Below, one piece after another: positions 22,003 through 23,120 of a stretch of 23,120 bases of DNA. The notes under the pieces were generated by a model. The model was not told the origin of the DNA, ran no database searches, and saw nothing but the letters and a program-made list of their open reading frames with translations. Source of the DNA: Methanobacteriota archaeon (lineage in GTDB: Archaea; JACRDV01); assembly GCA_024860865.1 (NCBI GenBank), contig JACRDV010000015.1:1-23120 (forward strand). Reading direction: 5' to 3'. Both the position numbers and the translations under genes were made by a program. Within the stretch, counting starts at the first letter, position 1. Each line of letters opens with the position of its first letter.

Positions 22003-23120
22003 ATGAAAGAAAGTGAACTCCCAAAAGAATATGCTCCATCCAAAAGCGAGGCTAAATGGCAAAAAATTTGGGAAGAAAACCAAATTTATAGGTTTAGAAA
22101 GGATCATAGGCCAAATTTTGTAATCGATACTCCTCCTCCTTTTACTTCTGGCGAACTCCATATGGGACACGTTCTAAACTTCGTTTTTATTGATGTGGTA
22201 GCACGTTATAAGCGAATGCGCGGGTTTAATGTTTATTATCCTCAAGGTTGGGATTGCCATGGCTTGCATACCGAACTTAAGGTTGAGAGTATACATAATA
22301 TCACAAAACACGATGTTTCGAAGGAACAATTTAAAAAATACTGTATAGAACTGACTGAGCGCTTTATAGATAAAATGAAGGCTCAATTGAAAGCAATTGG
22401 CTATTCACCAGACTGGAATTATGAATACCGAACAATGGATCCAGATTATATTAAAAGAGTTCAATTAACTTTTCTAGATTTTTATAAACGTGGTTTAATC
22501 TATAGAGCAGAACACCCAGTGAACTGGTGCCCACGCTGCGAAACTGCGATTGCAAATGCTGAAGTTGAATATGAAACTAGGATTACTTCTCTTAACTATA
22601 TTAAATTTTTAATTGAAGGAAAGCCAGTTTCAATTGCAACGACTAGACCTGAACTTCTTTGCGCATGTGTCGCAGTTGCAGTTCATCCAAATGATGATCG
22701 ATATAAGGATCTAATTGGGAAAAAAGCAGTAGTTCCTATTTATAATAAAAGCGTCCCAATTATCGCAGATCCCGATGTTGACCCTAGTTTTGGAACTGGC
22801 ATAGTAATGATTTGCACATTTGGTGACAAACAAGACGTTGAATGGAGATATAGGCACAATTTGCCGGTCATAAAAGCAATAGACCAAAAAGGCATTATGA
22901 CTGAAGCCGCTGGCAGTTATGCCGGGTTATCAATTGAAGAATGTAAAACTAGAATTGTTCGAGATTTAGAGAGAGATTGGCTTCTTGAAAAAACAGAGCC
23001 GCTTGAACAAAATGTAGCAGCTCATGAACGCTGTGGGACTCCAATTGAATTTTTAATCACACTACAATGGTTTGCAAAAGCACGCGAATTTAAGGATGAA
23101 GTTATTACTGCTGGAAAACA
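22003..23120 (+). CDS. valS: valyl-tRNA synthetase (N-terminal part, runs out of window)
   Basis: The open frame holds 372 codons before the window ends. It starts KESELPKEYAPSKSEAKWQK, and the HIGH-type motif is HMGH at 53-56 (PPFTSGELHMGHVLNF). Then follow YPQGWDCHGLHTELKVE, the NWCPRCETAIANAEVEYE segment and the editing (CP1) domain. The editing part ends GTGIVMICTFGDKQDVEWRY, which identifies ValS among the IleS/LeuS/ValS group. ValS charges tRNA-Val and removes mischarged threonine. The KMSKS motif and anticodon-binding domain lie outside. The ATG follows AGAGGGT by about 12 nt and the MBL gene stop by 12 nt. Confidence 0.95.
   Translation, partial: MKESELPKEYAPSKSEAKWQKIWEENQIYRFRKDHRPNFVIDTPPPFTSGELHMGHVLNFVFIDVVARYKRMRGFNVYYPQGWDCHGLHTELKVESIHNITKHDVSKEQFKKYCIELTERFIDKMKAQLKAIGYSPDWNYEYRTMDPDYIKRVQLTFLDFYKRGLIYRAEHPVNWCPRCETAIANAEVEYETRITSLNYIKFLIEGKPVSIATTRPELLCACVAVAVHPNDDRYKDLIGKKAVVPIYNKSVPIIADPDVDPSFGTGIVMICTFGDKQDVEWRYRHNLPVIKAIDQKGIMTEAAGSYAGLSIEECKTRIVRDLERDWLLEKTEPLEQNVAAHERCGTPIEFLITLQWFAKAREFKDEVITAGK

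Noticed and set aside
21712-22386. Leftward open frames over the MBL and valS genes
   Set aside because: Phe/Ile/Ser-rich antisense translations of well-supported genes.
1-23120. CRISPR array, tRNA, rRNA or insertion sequence
   Set aside because: No regularly spaced repeats, cloverleaf-like segments or transposase-like products were seen by eye; a computational scan would be needed to exclude small RNAs.

Overview
The window looks archaeal. It is AT-rich (I did not compute the value). It carries an ADP-forming acyl-CoA synthetase subunit, the archaeal type of CobT, a CbiZ-CobZ (CbiS-type) fusion, archaeal Pit/DUF47 phosphate genes, an S-layer-like protein, AMMECR1 and DUF1284 proteins, TATA-like promoter elements and many GTG/TTG starts. 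It could be a Bathyarchaeia-like or other uncultivated lineage, but I cannot fix the taxon from sequence alone. Genes are densely packed, often with 1-4 nt overlaps.

Layout. Positions 1-569 (-) hold the start of an acyl-CoA synthetase beta subunit, followed by a small membrane protein (+). Positions 946-12572 form a cobamide (B12) block: cobT-cbiS (-); a V4R-like protein (+); cobQ-cobD-Cys-rich protein-cbiB (-), ending in a broken cbiA relic; and, diverging from cobQ, btuF-btuC-btuD (with an extra C-terminal domain) and a radical SAM/SPASM gene (+). Positions 12728-15220 hold an S-layer-like protein, AMMECR1 and an RMD1/DUF155-like membrane protein (+). Positions 15525-17462 (-) hold a small membrane protein, a Pit phosphate transporter and a DUF47/PhoU-like protein. 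Positions 17634-19634 (-) hold a lipoprotein, purE and purM. Positions 19763-20702 hold a relic of an FAD-linked oxidase, then an AbrB/PIN (VapBC-type) pair with its own operator-like palindrome and a terminator-like hairpin. Positions 20774-23120 (+) hold a DUF1284 Cys-rich protein, a metallo-beta-lactamase fold protein and the start of valS.

How the genes work together. BtuFCD would import corrinoids. The CbiZ half of CbiS would strip imported cobinamides to cobyric acid. CobD, probably with the free-standing Cys-rich protein, would supply aminopropanol phosphate, and CbiB would attach it. CobT and the CobZ half of CbiS would make alpha-ribazole. CobQ would feed in cobyric acid from the de novo side. 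Adenosyltransferase, the guanylyltransferase (CobY/CobU) and CobS are not in the window.

The most notable new signal is a perfect 19-bp palindrome, TCTGGATA-N3-TATCCAGA. It occurs twice, once upstream of cobT-cbiS and once between cobQ and btuF, so a single unknown regulator could control all three cobamide transcription units. Two decaying gene fragments (cbiA-like and GlcD-like) and the detached Cys-rich partner of CobD are the next most interesting observations.
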